Shown in pieces: positions 27,449 through 37,723 of a stretch of DNA of 64,000 nt. Location: assembly GCA_040388605.1 (NCBI GenBank), contig JAZKBN010000060.1, positions 1 to 64,000 on the forward strand, read 5' to 3'. Each line of letters starts with the position of its first letter. Within the stretch, counting starts at the first letter, position 1. This DNA comes from JAZKBN01 sp040388605 (lineage in GTDB: Bacteria > Bacteroidota > Bacteroidia > Cytophagales > Flexibacteraceae). Position numbers and translations under genes: made by a program. The notes beneath the pieces are model-generated. The model searched no databases. It worked only from the letters and a program-made list of their open reading frames with translations, and was not told the DNA's origin.

Positions 27449-29425
27449 TTACTTCTTTTTTGTGCTGTCTTTTTTAGCTCCTTTATTTACTGAGCTGTCT
27501 TTTTTAACCGTTTGCGGCAATTGCATAGGTAATGGAATTGCTGCCGGGTCGGGTTGCGATACTTCAAGGTAAGAGGCAACTGCACTGCCGGTATAAACCT
27601 TTATCAATGCTTTTTTATAATCGCCTGGTTTGGCTTGGTAAATATCTGTAAACACCTGCGGATTGCGATCAATCAACGGGAACCAGGAGCTCTGCACCTG
27701 CACCATTATGCGGTGCCCTTTGCGGAAAGTATGGCTAACATCCTGCATAGGTATGCGCACTAAAGTAAGTTTTTCAGGTTCAATAGCTTCAGGTATTTCA
27801 AGGCTGTTCCTGAATTTGGCACGCATAACTTCCATGCGAACCGGGAACTGGTAACCGCCCATGCGAATATTGGAAGGGTTTAAAGGGCTGTCGGCCATTG
27901 TATCAGGCATAACATCAATAAGCTTCACTACAAAATCGGCATCGGTGGCATTGGTGCTTATGTTGAGGTTGGCAAACAGGGGACCGCTGATCTCGAAATC
28001 CTCGGTAAGCAGGGGGGTTTGGTAAACCAAAACATCGGTGCGGTTGGCAGCAAAGCGTTGATCTTCGGTCATAAATTCGCGGGTCATGCGCAGGCCTATA
28101 TCGGCTGTGCTGGGTACCGGTTTTCCGGGATCGCTTATATAATCATCGAAGGAAATAACCGGTGAATTGTTTACCAGGGAAAAATCGGATGTTGCCGCAA
28201 GCTTTCCTCCCGGCTGCAGGAACAGGCGGGCTGGTTTGGCAGGTACCGGCCATTGCTTATGCTGCTGCCAGCTGTTTTTACCGGTTTCAAAAACCCAGGC
28301 TTCTGTATTGGGCTTTTGCCCGGCGCCTTTCAGGTAATATTGGAAGAAAGGGAGCTCAATATTTTGCTGGTAAAATTCAGAGGTATTGCTCCCGAAATGC
28401 ACATTGCCGAGAAATTCCCCGGTGCTGCGGTCCCAGCCGCCATGGAACCAAGGGCCCATTACCAGGAAATTGTCAATTCCGGGGTTGTTCTTTTCTATTG
28501 CTTCATAAGTTTTGTATGGCCCGTACATATCCTCGGCATCGAAGAGGCCGCCGACAGTAAGCACTGCGGGTTTCACATGCTGCAAATGCGGCAATATGTT
28601 ACGCGCTTTCCAGAAGGCGTCGTAAGTAGGGTGACTTACTAAATCATGCCATACACGAATGCTGTCGCCAAGCAGAACAGAATCCATGTAAGCGGCAGAG
28701 CCTGAATTCAGGAAGAACTTGTAGCCGTCTGGGGTACCGTATGGGTACTCAGTCCATGGCTGCGGACCGGGGCCTTTACGCCTGCGACCAAATGAAGAGA
28801 AAAAGTTAAAGCTCGGTTGCAGCAGGAATGCGCCGTTGTGGTGCATATCATCGTCAACAAACCAATCGGCAATAGGCGCCTGCGGAGAAACGGCTTTTAT
28901 AGCCGGGTGCGCATTTATTAGTGCCATAGATGAATAGAAACCGCCATAGCTGATGCCCCAAACACCTATTTTGCCATTGTTGCCGCTTATGTTTTTAAGC
29001 AGCCATTCGGCAGTATCATACGTATCGGTACTTTCGTCGGTATCTGTTTTTGATTTTTTATTGGGGTTATGGGGTCGCATGTCTTCAAATGTGCCTTCTG
29101 AATACCAACGTCCGCGTACATCCTGGTACACAAAAATATACAGGTCTTTCATGAGCAACACACCGGGGCCTATTGTCTTTTTATACTCATTAGGCCCGTA
29201 TGGCCCTACGCTGTATGGAGTACGGTTCAGCATGATAGGGTATTTGCCCGTTGCCGTAGGCACATAAACCGATGTGAACAGCTTTACCCCGTCGCGCATG
29301 GGTACCATGAATTCAAGCTTGGTATAGTGCGCTTTAACATCAAATGTAGGCGGACTTGGGCGCGGTGGTTGCGCAAAAACCGGAACAGTGAGCAGGAAAA
29401 ATAAGGCTATAAGGCGTAGGTGCAT
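27449..29425 (-). CDS. CocE/NonD family (S15 peptidase-like) hydrolase
   Basis: The 658-residue secreted hydrolase has a signal peptide (MHLRLIALFFLL, cleaved after FAQ). It has an alpha/beta-hydrolase domain with the nucleophile S159 in GISYGG, a helical cap region and a C-terminal jelly-roll domain (about 420-630), as in X-Pro dipeptidyl-peptidase and alpha-amino-acid ester hydrolases. The C-terminus is Lys-rich. It likely cleaves peptides or esters in the periplasm. The substrate is unknown. Confidence 0.9.
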   Translation of the reverse strand: MHLRLIALFFLLTVPVFAQPPRPSPPTFDVKAHYTKLEFMVPMRDGVKLFTSVYVPTATGKYPIMLNRTPYSVGPYGPNEYKKTIGPGVLLMKDLYIFVYQDVRGRWYSEGTFEDMRPHNPNKKSKTDTDESTDTYDTAEWLLKNISGNNGKIGVWGISYGGFYSSMALINAHPAIKAVSPQAPIADWFVDDDMHHNGAFLLQPSFNFFSSFGRRRKGPGPQPWTEYPYGTPDGYKFFLNSGSAAYMDSVLLGDSIRVWHDLVSHPTYDAFWKARNILPHLQHVKPAVLTVGGLFDAEDMYGPYKTYEAIEKNNPGIDNFLVMGPWFHGGWDRSTGEFLGNVHFGSNTSEFYQQNIELPFFQYYLKGAGQKPNTEAWVFETGKNSWQQHKQWPVPAKPARLFLQPGGKLAATSDFSLVNNSPVISFDDYISDPGKPVPSTADIGLRMTREFMTEDQRFAANRTDVLVYQTPLLTEDFEISGPLFANLNISTNATDADFVVKLIDVMPDTMADSPLNPSNIRMGGYQFPVRMEVMRAKFRNSLEIPEAIEPEKLTLVRIPMQDVSHTFRKGHRIMVQVQSSWFPLIDRNPQVFTDIYQAKPGDYKKALIKVYTGSAVASYLEVSQPDPAAIPLPMQLPQTVKKDSSVNKGAKKDSTKKK

Positions 29426-29693
29426 AGGTAAATGAAGGTTAATAAGCGGTTAAATTTATAAAATATAATGAATGCATACCTTTTTCATTTATCAGCAGCC
29501 GAGAATGCGCCGTTTTTTATGCCCTCAGTACTTTCATTTCAAATATGAGTAAAAAGCTGCTTTGCAATGCCCTTAAGATTAACCATTATTGCTGCCTGAA
29601 AACAAGTTAATCTTTAATGGAATCGGAAGGGATATTCTAAAAAAGTCCCGATGAAAACGCATTTAACGTCCTGTTAATACAAATACATAAACT

Positions 29694-30551
29694 ATGAAAT
29701 TACACACCATTAATACCGGCTTCTTTAAGCTCGACGGCGGCGCCATGTTCGGGGTGGTTCCAAAATCAATGTGGAATAAGCTGAACCCGGCAGATGAAAA
29801 CAACATGTGCAGCTGGGCCATGCGTTGCCTGCTTGTTGAAGACGGTAACCGGCTAATGCTCATAGACAATGGCATGGGCAATAAGCAGGATACCAAATTC
29901 ATGAGCTTTTACTACCTGCATGGCAACGACAGTCTTTCAAAATCTTTAGAAACTGCCGGCTTCAGTGAAAAAGATATAACCGACGCTTTTCTTACCCACC
30001 TGCATTTCGACCATTGCGGAGGCGGAGTCAAACGCTCGGCAGATGGTGAAGGCTTTGAATTAACGTTCCCTAATGCCCAATATTGGTCGCATAGCGCGCA
30101 TTGGGATTGGGCCGTTCACCCGAACGCCCGTGAAAAAGCCAGTTTCCTGAAAGATAATATAATGCCCATGCAGGAAAGCGGGCACTTAAAGTTCAGCGAT
30201 AAGGAAACAGAATCGCAGTCTTTGGCAACAGCCTTCCCCGGCCTTGAAATACTTACCGCCGACGGGCATACCGAGAAAATGATGCTGCCACTTATACCCT
30301 ACAAGGGCCGTAAGATACTCTTTGCGGCAGATTTGTTCCCTTCATCGCACCATATTCCATTACCTTATGTTATGGCTTATGATATGCGGCCCCTGCTCAC
30401 GCTTGATGAGAAAGTAAGAATTCTTCAGAGAGCCGTTGAAGAAGATTGGATAATCTATTTTGAGCATGATCCTAAAATAGAATGTGCTACTTTAATTCAG
30501 ACAGATAAAGGAATACGCCTGAATGAAACTTTCGCACTGGCTGATTTATAG
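29694..30551 (+). CDS. MBL-fold metallo-hydrolase
   Basis: The 285-residue protein has the metallo-beta-lactamase zinc motif H102-x-H104-x-D106-H107 (THLHFDH) and later ligands in WSHSAH, DGHT and AADL. The family includes lactonases and other hydrolases. It has no signal peptide, so it is probably cytoplasmic. A promoter for the next gene lies at the end of this gene. Confidence 0.88.
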   Translation: MKLHTINTGFFKLDGGAMFGVVPKSMWNKLNPADENNMCSWAMRCLLVEDGNRLMLIDNGMGNKQDTKFMSFYYLHGNDSLSKSLETAGFSEKDITDAFLTHLHFDHCGGGVKRSADGEGFELTFPNAQYWSHSAHWDWAVHPNAREKASFLKDNIMPMQESGHLKFSDKETESQSLATAFPGLEILTADGHTEKMMLPLIPYKGRKILFAADLFPSSHHIPLPYVMAYDMRPLLTLDEKVRILQRAVEEDWIIYFEHDPKIECATLIQTDKGIRLNETFALADL

Positions 30552-30559
30552 TAACTTTG
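30530..30559 (+). promoter_or_regulatory. Bacteroidota-type promoter of the EEP gene
   Basis: TAACTTTG (30552-30559) matches the -7 consensus TAnnTTTG, and TTTC at 30530-30533 is a plausible -33 box with 18 bases between. It overlaps the 3' end of the MBL gene and precedes the EEP gene by about 80 bases. Confidence 0.5.
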
Positions 30560-30642
30560 CATCATGCGGCAGGTAAAAAACCATTTTCCTGAATTTGGTT
30601 TGCCGGTTTGTCCGCTTACATTTTTGATTGCAGCAAGCGCCC

Positions 30643-31773
30643 ATGAAGGGGCAAAGAAAAAAGAGATCTGTCAGGAGAAAGACGGCATTGCTGTTTGCAA
30701 TGTTTGTAAGGCGATTCAATTTTTGGGTCGCCCTTATAACCGTACCTGTATATTTATCTTCCCTGGTTCCGGCATCTGAATTTTGGCCGGCCGGGTTTGT
30801 AAGCCTTGGCATACCGTTTTTTCTTGTGCTGAATGCCGCCCTGCTGCTTATAAGCATTATGCGGCGCAGCCCCAGGTTTAAGCTGCCCCTGCTAATGTTG
30901 CTTTTAGGTGTCAGGTTTATTACGGCTACTTTCAGTTTCCACCCGCTTGCTTCATCTGAAAAGGCCGGGAAGGAAATTAAGGTGGTCAGCTATAATGTCC
31001 GCTTGCTTGAAGGCGGCCACAAGCCGGGCCCGGAGCAAATAATTCTCGCTGTAAAAATTCTTAAATGGCTCGACAGCTGCAATGCTGACGTTATTTGTCT
31101 GCAGGAATTTCTTGATAAGCCTGAATCCCGGACATTTAACACCATAGAGCGCATGAAAGCAAGCGGGTATAAATATCGCTATTTCAGCCAGGGCTGGGTA
31201 CTTGCAAACCATGGGAGAGTGGGTATGGCTATTTTCAGCAAATTCCCTATAAAAACGGGCAACCGCCTCCGCAGATCAGATAAAGGGAACAACCAGCTCA
31301 TTTATGCCGATATTAAAACCCCATCAGGCATGGTCAGGGTTTATAATATCCACCTGGCGAGTTTACACATACGTGAACGCGAAATAGAGGATAATGATAC
31401 CCCGGAGGAAATGGAGAAGCATGCGCGCAGCGTAATAGGCAAAATTAAACGCGGTTTCCGCCGCCGAGGTTTACAAACCGATGCCCTTGAAAGCAATCTC
31501 GACAGTTGCCAATACCCCGTTATACTCTGTGGCGACCTGAACGACCCGCCATGCAGCAATACCTATTTCCGAATTCGGGACCGGATGAATAACGCTTTTG
31601 AATCGGCAGGGAACGGGTTTGGAATCAGCTATTTGGGTTTTATACCTTTTTTAAGAATCGACAACCAGTTCGTTGATAAGCGTTTTAAAATAACATCTTT
31701 CAGAACCCACCGCGAAGCTACCTGGAGCGACCATTACCCTATTTCTGCCACTTATATTTTAGAGAAAGATTAA
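30643..31773 (+). CDS. membrane-anchored endonuclease/exonuclease/phosphatase family protein
   Basis: Three hydrophobic helices fill the first ~100 residues. They are followed by an EEP (DNase I-like) domain with KVVSYNVRLL, the metal-binding glutamate in CLQEF, GDLNDPP and the late catalytic WSDHYPISA. Such proteins hydrolyse phosphodiesters or phospholipids. The ATG at 30643 is chosen. A TTG at 30628 adds five residues with no ribosome-binding site. It is convergent with the GGGP synthase gene. Confidence 0.85.
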   Translation: MKGQRKKRSVRRKTALLFAMFVRRFNFWVALITVPVYLSSLVPASEFWPAGFVSLGIPFFLVLNAALLLISIMRRSPRFKLPLLMLLLGVRFITATFSFHPLASSEKAGKEIKVVSYNVRLLEGGHKPGPEQIILAVKILKWLDSCNADVICLQEFLDKPESRTFNTIERMKASGYKYRYFSQGWVLANHGRVGMAIFSKFPIKTGNRLRRSDKGNNQLIYADIKTPSGMVRVYNIHLASLHIREREIEDNDTPEEMEKHARSVIGKIKRGFRRRGLQTDALESNLDSCQYPVILCGDLNDPPCSNTYFRIRDRMNNAFESAGNGFGISYLGFIPFLRIDNQFVDKRFKITSFRTHREATWSDHYPISATYILEKD

Positions 31774-31798
31774 GCTCCGGTAAAAATAAAGAGGGCCA

Positions 31799-32563
31799 TT
31801 AATTAAGTACCCCGGCAGCATTCAATTGCATTTTAATTTTGCTTATTTCGCCCATAAGCTCCCTGTTTTCTTCAATACCGTTTCCAACCACAACCACATC
31901 GGCCCCGGCCTCCCAGGCTTCCGATGCTTTACGGGCATTATTAATTCCGCCGCCAACAAACAGCGGGGTATCAACAGCTTTACTTACCGTACGAATCATG
32001 CGGGAGCTAACCGGCATTTGAGCGCCGCTTCCTGCATCAAGGAACATCAGGCGCAGGCCAAGCATTTCACCGGCCATGGCTGTGCATGCGGCAATTTCAG
32101 GCTTATCGCGGGGCAGGGGATTGGTATTGCTTATATAGCTTACAGTAGTTTGCGCACCGCTGTCTACGAGCATATAGCCAACAGGTAAAATTTGTAAGCC
32201 GCTGTTTTTAAGCAGTGGAGCAGCAATAACATGCTGACCAATTAAAAATTCAGGGTTTCGGCCCGATATGAGCGAGAGAAAAAGAATGGCATCTGCCTCA
32301 GGGCAGAGATGCAGGCTGTTGCCCGGAAAAAGTATAACCGGTATCTGGCAAAGTTTTTTAAGCATGCTTACACATGCGTGAAGGGCATTACCTGTAACCA
32401 GGCTGCCCCCCACGAAAATGTAATCGGCCTTGTTTTGTACAAGGGCGGGTATAAGTTCTTCAAGCGCTTCGGGCCCTGTTTTATCAGGATCTATAAGCAC
32501 CGCAAAGCTTTTACGGCCTTGTTCCCTGCGGAACTCCAGCTCTTGCAGCAGACTGCTCTTCAT
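31799..32563 (-). CDS. geranylgeranylglyceryl-phosphate synthase family protein
   Basis: The 254-residue TIM-barrel protein has the family motifs LIDPDK (23-28), VGGSL, a PGN loop and the phosphate-binding VGGGI (about 201) and VGNGIE. GGGPS joins geranylgeranyl diphosphate (or another prenyl chain) to glycerol 1-phosphate. It is archaeal in origin but known in Bacteroidota. The start overlaps the preceding gene by 53 bases. The natural N-terminus before LIDPDK fits the family, so the overlap is real. Confidence 0.9.
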   Translation of the reverse strand: MKSSLLQELEFRREQGRKSFAVLIDPDKTGPEALEELIPALVQNKADYIFVGGSLVTGNALHACVSMLKKLCQIPVILFPGNSLHLCPEADAILFLSLISGRNPEFLIGQHVIAAPLLKNSGLQILPVGYMLVDSGAQTTVSYISNTNPLPRDKPEIAACTAMAGEMLGLRLMFLDAGSGAQMPVSSRMIRTVSKAVDTPLFVGGGINNARKASEAWEAGADVVVVGNGIEENRELMGEISKIKMQLNAAGVLN

Positions 32564-32948
32564 GCTTCTCCGTCATTTTTTCAATGAAGGTAATAATTTT
32601 TTCCTTAGCAATGGAAAGCAGGAAGGTTGCAATGCTTGTTTTTATGCTGGTTACCAATGGGTGCTCCTGCCTTGTTTCAATTACAATTTGCTGGCGACCA
32701 TCTTTTGTAGGTACAATTTTTTTGCTGCGGTTGCCGCGCATCATGGTCCACAGGAAGTAGCCTGTAAAAGCAATGCTGGCCGCTATACCCGTGATTTTCA
32801 TGTACTTTTGGGCTTCTTCACCCAGCTCTGTTACGCGTTCCTGCACGGCGCCCTTAAATGATTCGCCGGCGCGGCTCAGGTGTTCGCGGGCTTCGTGTAA
32901 TTCATCTCCTATTTTTTCGGCTGCGCTATGGTTTCTGAAGTCGTTCAT
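32511..32948 (-). CDS. membrane-associated hypothetical protein (YtxH-like)
   Basis: The 145-residue protein has a helical, charged N-terminus (about 1-48), one membrane helix (about 51-68), a beta-like middle and a second weakly hydrophobic helix (about 100-120). It resembles YtxH-type or phage-holin-associated small proteins of Bacteroidota. It starts 13 bases after the holin-like gene and overlaps the GGGPS gene by 53 bases, which suggests co-translation. Confidence 0.7.
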   Translation of the reverse strand: MNDFRNHSAAEKIGDELHEAREHLSRAGESFKGAVQERVTELGEEAQKYMKITGIAASIAFTGYFLWTMMRGNRSKKIVPTKDGRQQIVIETRQEHPLVTSIKTSIATFLLSIAKEKIITFIEKMTEKHEEQSAARAGVPQGTRP

Positions 32949-32961
32949 GGGGAAAATGCTT

Positions 32962-33357
32962 TTAATTGTGGGTGGTTATGTCGGTATTGTTTTTCTTGTT
33001 CTGTGCGAAAATGCCGTCGGCTATATTTTTAAACTTTTCGGTAACCCTTGGATGATCGCGGGTTTTAAGGAGCACAAGGAAAATAATCAAATAAAGTGCC
33101 GTAATAAAAATCCAGCCCCAATAACCTGTGCCGGTTAATGCATTTATGCCGGCTGCCAGCATTACCGAGAAAAAGACCAGAAGCATAACGGCCGCAAAAC
33201 CTATGGCCAAAACATGCAGCAATTCAGCTACGGCCTTGCTTAATTCCTGCTTTGCCTCTATTTTAAATAGGGTAAGGCGTGCTTCAACGTAATTTGCCAG
33301 TGCTTCAGTAAGTCCGTCGAGGCCCAGCATGCCTTTTAATTTATCTATTATTGCCAA
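32962..33357 (-). CDS. phage holin family-like membrane protein
   Basis: The 131-residue protein has an amphipathic helical N-terminus (about 1-44) and two membrane helices (about 47-72 and 79-98). This is the layout of the Phage_holin_3_6 family, which is widespread on chromosomes with no phage nearby. It is the first gene of a minus-strand set with the YtxH-like protein and GGGPS. A role in membrane or stress physiology is more likely than lysis. Confidence 0.75.
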   Translation of the reverse strand: MAIIDKLKGMLGLDGLTEALANYVEARLTLFKIEAKQELSKAVAELLHVLAIGFAAVMLLVFFSVMLAAGINALTGTGYWGWIFITALYLIIFLVLLKTRDHPRVTEKFKNIADGIFAQNKKNNTDITTHN

Positions 33358-33573
33358 TGAAATGCGATTGTGAAATTGTTATCAGAATGGAGGTTCACGT
33401 TGCACAATAGGCCTAAACATAATAAATGTGCTGCCGGTTGTGTAATTAAACGCCCCAATTTAGCGAAGCGCCGCAAGCAACGGGGGAATTTTCGTTAAAA
33501 TTGCGGAATATTTTTCCGGTGCCCGGTTGTTGAGTGCAATCGCAAATGGCCCCGGTGCCGTAAACAATACAGG

Positions 33574-34713
33574 ATGCAACAAAAATACCTTTTGGTTTGG
33601 GACAGAATAGGCGATTACCACCGAAGCCGTTGGAAGGCCCTTGCCGAAAAAGCAGGTTCGGAAAATGTTTTCGGGGCAGATCTTGGTGCTGCCGACAGCC
33701 TGTATAAATGGGAAAATACTTCGGCCTTGCCGGGACATTTTCAGCTGAGTAAATTGCCGGTTGAAAAGCGTGATTTTTGGTCGCGTGTGAACGCATTCCG
33801 CCGAATTCTTTCCAATGAAAAAATTACCGCCGTTGGAATAGCCGGTTATGGAAGGCCTGAATACCTTGCTTTCCTGCTGATTGCATTTCTAACAGGCCGT
33901 AAAGTGGTTATGTTCGCCGAAAGCTGGTACGGCGGACCGTCCTTACTCAATAAGCTAAAAGGTCTTTACCTTAAAATGTGCGTAAACGGATATCTTGTTA
34001 GTGGTATTCGTGCCGAAACGCACTTTATTAATAACCTTGATATTCCGGCTAAAAGAATCCAAATAGGTTACAGCGTAGTAGATAACTCACATTTTGCCTC
34101 GAAATTTAAGGGCTCAACATCCCATAATGCAGCTGCATCCGGAAACGAAAAAGCATCACAGAGCCCAAAACCTATTCTGCTTTGCATTGCGCGTTTCAGC
34201 CCCGAGAAAAACCTTGAAGCCCTGATTGTCGATTTTCTTAAGAGTAAAATTGCCGATACCTATATTTTGAAACTCGTAGGCGGCGGACCTTTACAGTCTC
34301 GACTTGCCGAGCTTGCGGCCGGTAATAAGAACGTTTTGCTTAGCCCCTGGGAAACATATTCGAAGCTTCCGCAAATTTATGCAGGTGCAACCTGGTTCAT
34401 ATTGCCCAGCACTTTTGAACCTTGGGGTTTGGTGGTTAATGAGGCAATGGCAGCCGGGCTGCCTTTAATTCTAAGCACCGAATGCGGTTGTGCGCCTGAC
34501 CTGCTTGGCCCTGATAACGGAATTGAGTTCTGCCTCCCGGCCGGCAAAGAGCAAAAGGAAGAAAAAATGCCGCTCCTGCCTGATGCTATAAACAGCATTG
34601 CCAATTATTCTGCTCAACAAATTGAAGCAATGGGTAATGCATCCAAAATGCGAATTGCATCTTTCAGTCCTCAAACCTGGGCGGATAGCTTTATTAGGCT
34701 CAGCAAAATGTAA
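33574..34713 (+). CDS. GT4-like (GT-B) glycosyltransferase
   Basis: The 379-residue protein has two Rossmann-like domains. The C-terminal half carries the GT4 features CIARFSPEKNLEAL, GGGPLQ and EPWGLVVNEAMAAGLP with the catalytic-type glutamates. It transfers a sugar from an activated nucleotide donor to an envelope glycan. The next gene is a GT9-type glycosyltransferase, so both probably serve lipopolysaccharide or exopolysaccharide synthesis. Confidence 0.9.
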   Translation: MQQKYLLVWDRIGDYHRSRWKALAEKAGSENVFGADLGAADSLYKWENTSALPGHFQLSKLPVEKRDFWSRVNAFRRILSNEKITAVGIAGYGRPEYLAFLLIAFLTGRKVVMFAESWYGGPSLLNKLKGLYLKMCVNGYLVSGIRAETHFINNLDIPAKRIQIGYSVVDNSHFASKFKGSTSHNAAASGNEKASQSPKPILLCIARFSPEKNLEALIVDFLKSKIADTYILKLVGGGPLQSRLAELAAGNKNVLLSPWETYSKLPQIYAGATWFILPSTFEPWGLVVNEAMAAGLPLILSTECGCAPDLLGPDNGIEFCLPAGKEQKEEKMPLLPDAINSIANYSAQQIEAMGNASKMRIASFSPQTWADSFIRLSKM

Positions 34714-34743
34714 AACCGGGTTCAACCCAAACTACGCAACATT

Positions 34744-35751
34744 TTGCAGGAATCTAAACCCCGTACCTTTATTATAAGCCGCACCGATGCTATAGGTGAC
34801 GTGGTGTTAACCCTGCCCCTTGCCGGCATGCTGAAAGAACGTTTTCCGAATTGCCGGGCTCTTTTTATCGGCAGGGCATATACCAAGGAGGTAATTCTGG
34901 CAAGCATTCATGTTGATGAATTTTTAGATCGGGACCAGGTAATTGCCAATCCTGAACTTTTAAGCAATACAGGTGCCGAGGCCATAATTCATGTTTTCCC
35001 GGATAAGCAAATCGCAAAAGCGGCATGGAAGGCCCGCATTCCCAAACGCATAGGTACCATGAGCAGGCTGCCGCATTGGTTGTATTGCAACCGCCTTGTG
35101 AGCCTGAGCCGCAAAAACAGCAACCTGCATGAGGCCCAGCTGAACAGCATTTTGCTGAAACCCCTGGGTTTTAAAGTGCCCCTGGCATTAAATGAAATCA
35201 GCAGGTATTACGGCTTCAGTCGCATAGCTGCTTTGCCTGCCGCTTTGCCGGTGTACTTTGACAAAAAGAAGTTCAACCTCGTTATTCACCCAAAAAGTAA
35301 GGGCAGCGCCCGGGAGTGGCCCTTGGCGCATTATGCTAACCTGTGTAAGCTCTTGCCTTCGGAAAAATTCAATATCCTGATAACCGGCACACCTGCCGAG
35401 GGCGAGCTTATACATGCCGGAATGCCTGAAATTTTTTCATTGCCTAATGTTCATGACTTGAGCGGCAAAATGAACCTGCGTGAGCTAATCAGCTTAATTG
35501 CTGCTGCAGATGGTTTATTGGCATGCAGCACAGGGCCTTTACATATTGCTGCAGCGGCAGGCAAAAAGGCATTAGGCCTATACCCGCCCATGCGCCCCAT
35601 TCACCCGGGCAGGTGGGCTCCGCTTGGCCCGGGTGCGTCGGTTTTAGTGCGCGATGCTGAATGCAGCAATTGCCGAGATTCAGGGGCCTGTACATGCCTG
35701 GCATCCATTAGCCCCCAACAAGTTGAAGCGGAAATACTAAAGTGGTTGTAA
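34744..35751 (+). CDS. GT9 heptosyltransferase-like glycosyltransferase
   Basis: The 335-residue protein has the GT9 N-terminus ISRTDAIGDVVLTLPLAGMLK and the C-terminal donor-site region with HPKSKGSAREWPLAHYANLC and STGPLHIAAA. GT9 enzymes add heptose to the lipid A core. The start is a TTG at 34744, since no in-frame ATG occurs before the conserved motif. The first ATG (residue 30) would delete it. It is next to the GT4-like gene, separated by 30 bases. Confidence 0.9.
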   Translation: MQESKPRTFIISRTDAIGDVVLTLPLAGMLKERFPNCRALFIGRAYTKEVILASIHVDEFLDRDQVIANPELLSNTGAEAIIHVFPDKQIAKAAWKARIPKRIGTMSRLPHWLYCNRLVSLSRKNSNLHEAQLNSILLKPLGFKVPLALNEISRYYGFSRIAALPAALPVYFDKKKFNLVIHPKSKGSAREWPLAHYANLCKLLPSEKFNILITGTPAEGELIHAGMPEIFSLPNVHDLSGKMNLRELISLIAAADGLLACSTGPLHIAAAAGKKALGLYPPMRPIHPGRWAPLGPGASVLVRDAECSNCRDSGACTCLASISPQQVEAEILKWL

Positions 35752-35964
35752 GTATTGTTGTATTTCATTTAACACAGCAGGAAAGCACCATTTGAAGCTT
35801 TCCGGGAATTAACATTAAACAAACTCAAACCCAAATTGCGTTTGCACTTGAATTCGCTATTTCCCTTCGCAGGCAATGCGAGCTGCTCAATTTATTTGGT
35901 CAAACAACAATTACAGGGCCCTGCCTGAATACGCCTTTATTTCCTTAACCCCAATTCACGTTTT

Positions 35965-37723
35965 TTAAAAGCCGGTCGGCAGGCTGAAACAAAACTTACT
36001 GCCTTCTCCCAATGCGCTTTCCACCCATATTTTACCTTGCTGGGCCTCTATAAAATCTTTTGAAATAGCCAGACCTAAGCCTGAGCCTGACTGTGTATGT
36101 CCATCGGTAGGCACTTGGAAATAGCGCTCGAACAGGCGTNNNNNNNNNNCGGTACTGCTCCTCTATACCTTTGCCGAAGTCCTGCACCGAAAAAACAACA
36201 CTGTCGTTTAAGTGTGCAACCCCGGCAATAATCTTAGATTGACGGTGACTGTAACGCAGCGCGTTCGACAGGAAGTTAATCAGTACCCAAGCTGTTTTCT
36301 CTGAATCGGCCTGTACAGGCGGCAGATTTTGCCCTGCGTTAATCTCAAGGCTTATTCCCTGCTGCTCGGCCTGCAGCTTTACTGCTCCAACTGCGTACTC
36401 TATAATGCTTAAAGGGTTTATTGGCAACATGTTAAGCTTTATTTTACCCGTTTCAGCCTGCGATAACTCAAGAAGTTCGCCGGTTATTTTCAGCAGCCTG
36501 CCTGCATCGTCTTTAATGTGTGCCAGCAATTCGCGCTGCTCGGTATTCAAATGCCCCACTCTTTCATCTCCGAGCAGCTTCAGGCTCATATTTACCGATG
36601 AAATCGGGGTTTTAAGCTCGTGTGAAACAGTTGCTATAAAATTGGTTTTAGCTTCGTCGCGTTCCTTGAATTCGGTAATATTACTGAGTACGTAAACCTT
36701 TCCGGCTTGCTGTTTTGTTTTGCTTATCGCCTTTTCACCGGCCGATAGGTCGGGTATGTGTATTTCTGTGATATGCAGCCTGAAGTAAGCTTCTTTTCCG
36801 TCAAGTACAATTTTAAGCGGCTTTACAGTCGGCTCACCGGTAAGCACCCGGAACAGGTCGCTGTTTTTAAGACGTGATGCGGCTTCAGGCTTACTGAAAT
36901 CGGCATCGGGAATATTGAGCAGCCTGCGGGCTTCGCTGTTCATAAAGAGTACATGCTGCTCTTCGTCCATACCAATAACAGCATCCTGCATTTGCTCAAT
37001 AATGGTTTCTATTCGCTGCTTGTCTGAGAGCAGCTTGGCCGTGTTGCTGTTTTCCCATTTGTTCAGCCTGTCCGCCATTTTGTTGAAAGCGGCGGCTGCC
37101 TCGCCGAGCTCATCGTTTTTTTCAAAATGCAGGCGCATGCTATAATTTTTATTGCTAATCTCCTGAATGCCTTCCAGCAGCGCTGAAAGCGGGTTGACCA
37201 AGAAACCCGGGAAATTAACACTGAACGTAAACAGGAGCATCAATGTTAAAGCGCCCATAGTTTGCAGCACAAGGTCCGCGTCTTTAACGGCTTTATGCGC
37301 TTCAGCGTTTTTGCGCACAATTGCCTGCATGTTTATTTGTTCTATAAGATCCAGTTTTCGATGCAGCTCTTTTAAATTAGCCATGTAATTTCCTGCCGAA
37401 TCAGGATTGGCAGATATGAACCTTTCAAATACTGCCCTCAGCTTTATGGCTGCCTCCTTTTCCCCGATTTCAGTTATATTACCCTCTTCCTTTTCAAGCC
37501 GCACATTAAAAGAATCGGTTTCAGAGGCTTTAAATGGCATGTGGGCTTCATTGATTATACGGCGCATATCGCGTATGTATTCCAATGATTCGTAATTGTC
37601 TTTCAGTACATTATCGGCCCTTTCTGATATTTGCCGCATGTAATACAAAGACAATAACCCGAACATAAAAACGACCGTAAAAAGGAATCCGAAACCCAGC
37701 CTGAGCTTATTCTTAATTTTCAT
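35965..37723 (-). CDS. HAMP/PAS sensor histidine kinase of the kdp locus, spans a gap
   Basis: Two membrane helices (about 7-27 and 153-170) flank a periplasmic sensor of about 120 residues. A HAMP, a PAS-like domain, a HisKA domain (TVSHELKTPISS) and a HATPase domain follow. A ten-N gap (36140-36149) breaks the frame. In the corrected register the G-box GSGLGLAISKDFIEA and a normal C-terminus lead to a stop at 35965, so the gene is intact. Its start overlaps the KdpD-like gene by four bases. Together the two replace a full-length KdpD, which normally carries both parts in one chain. The phosphate acceptor is probably the NtrC-type regulator at 44765. Confidence 0.9.

Noticed and set aside
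32962..33357. Prophage lysis gene
   Set aside because: The holin-like protein has no phage genes around it. This family is common on chromosomes of the phylum.
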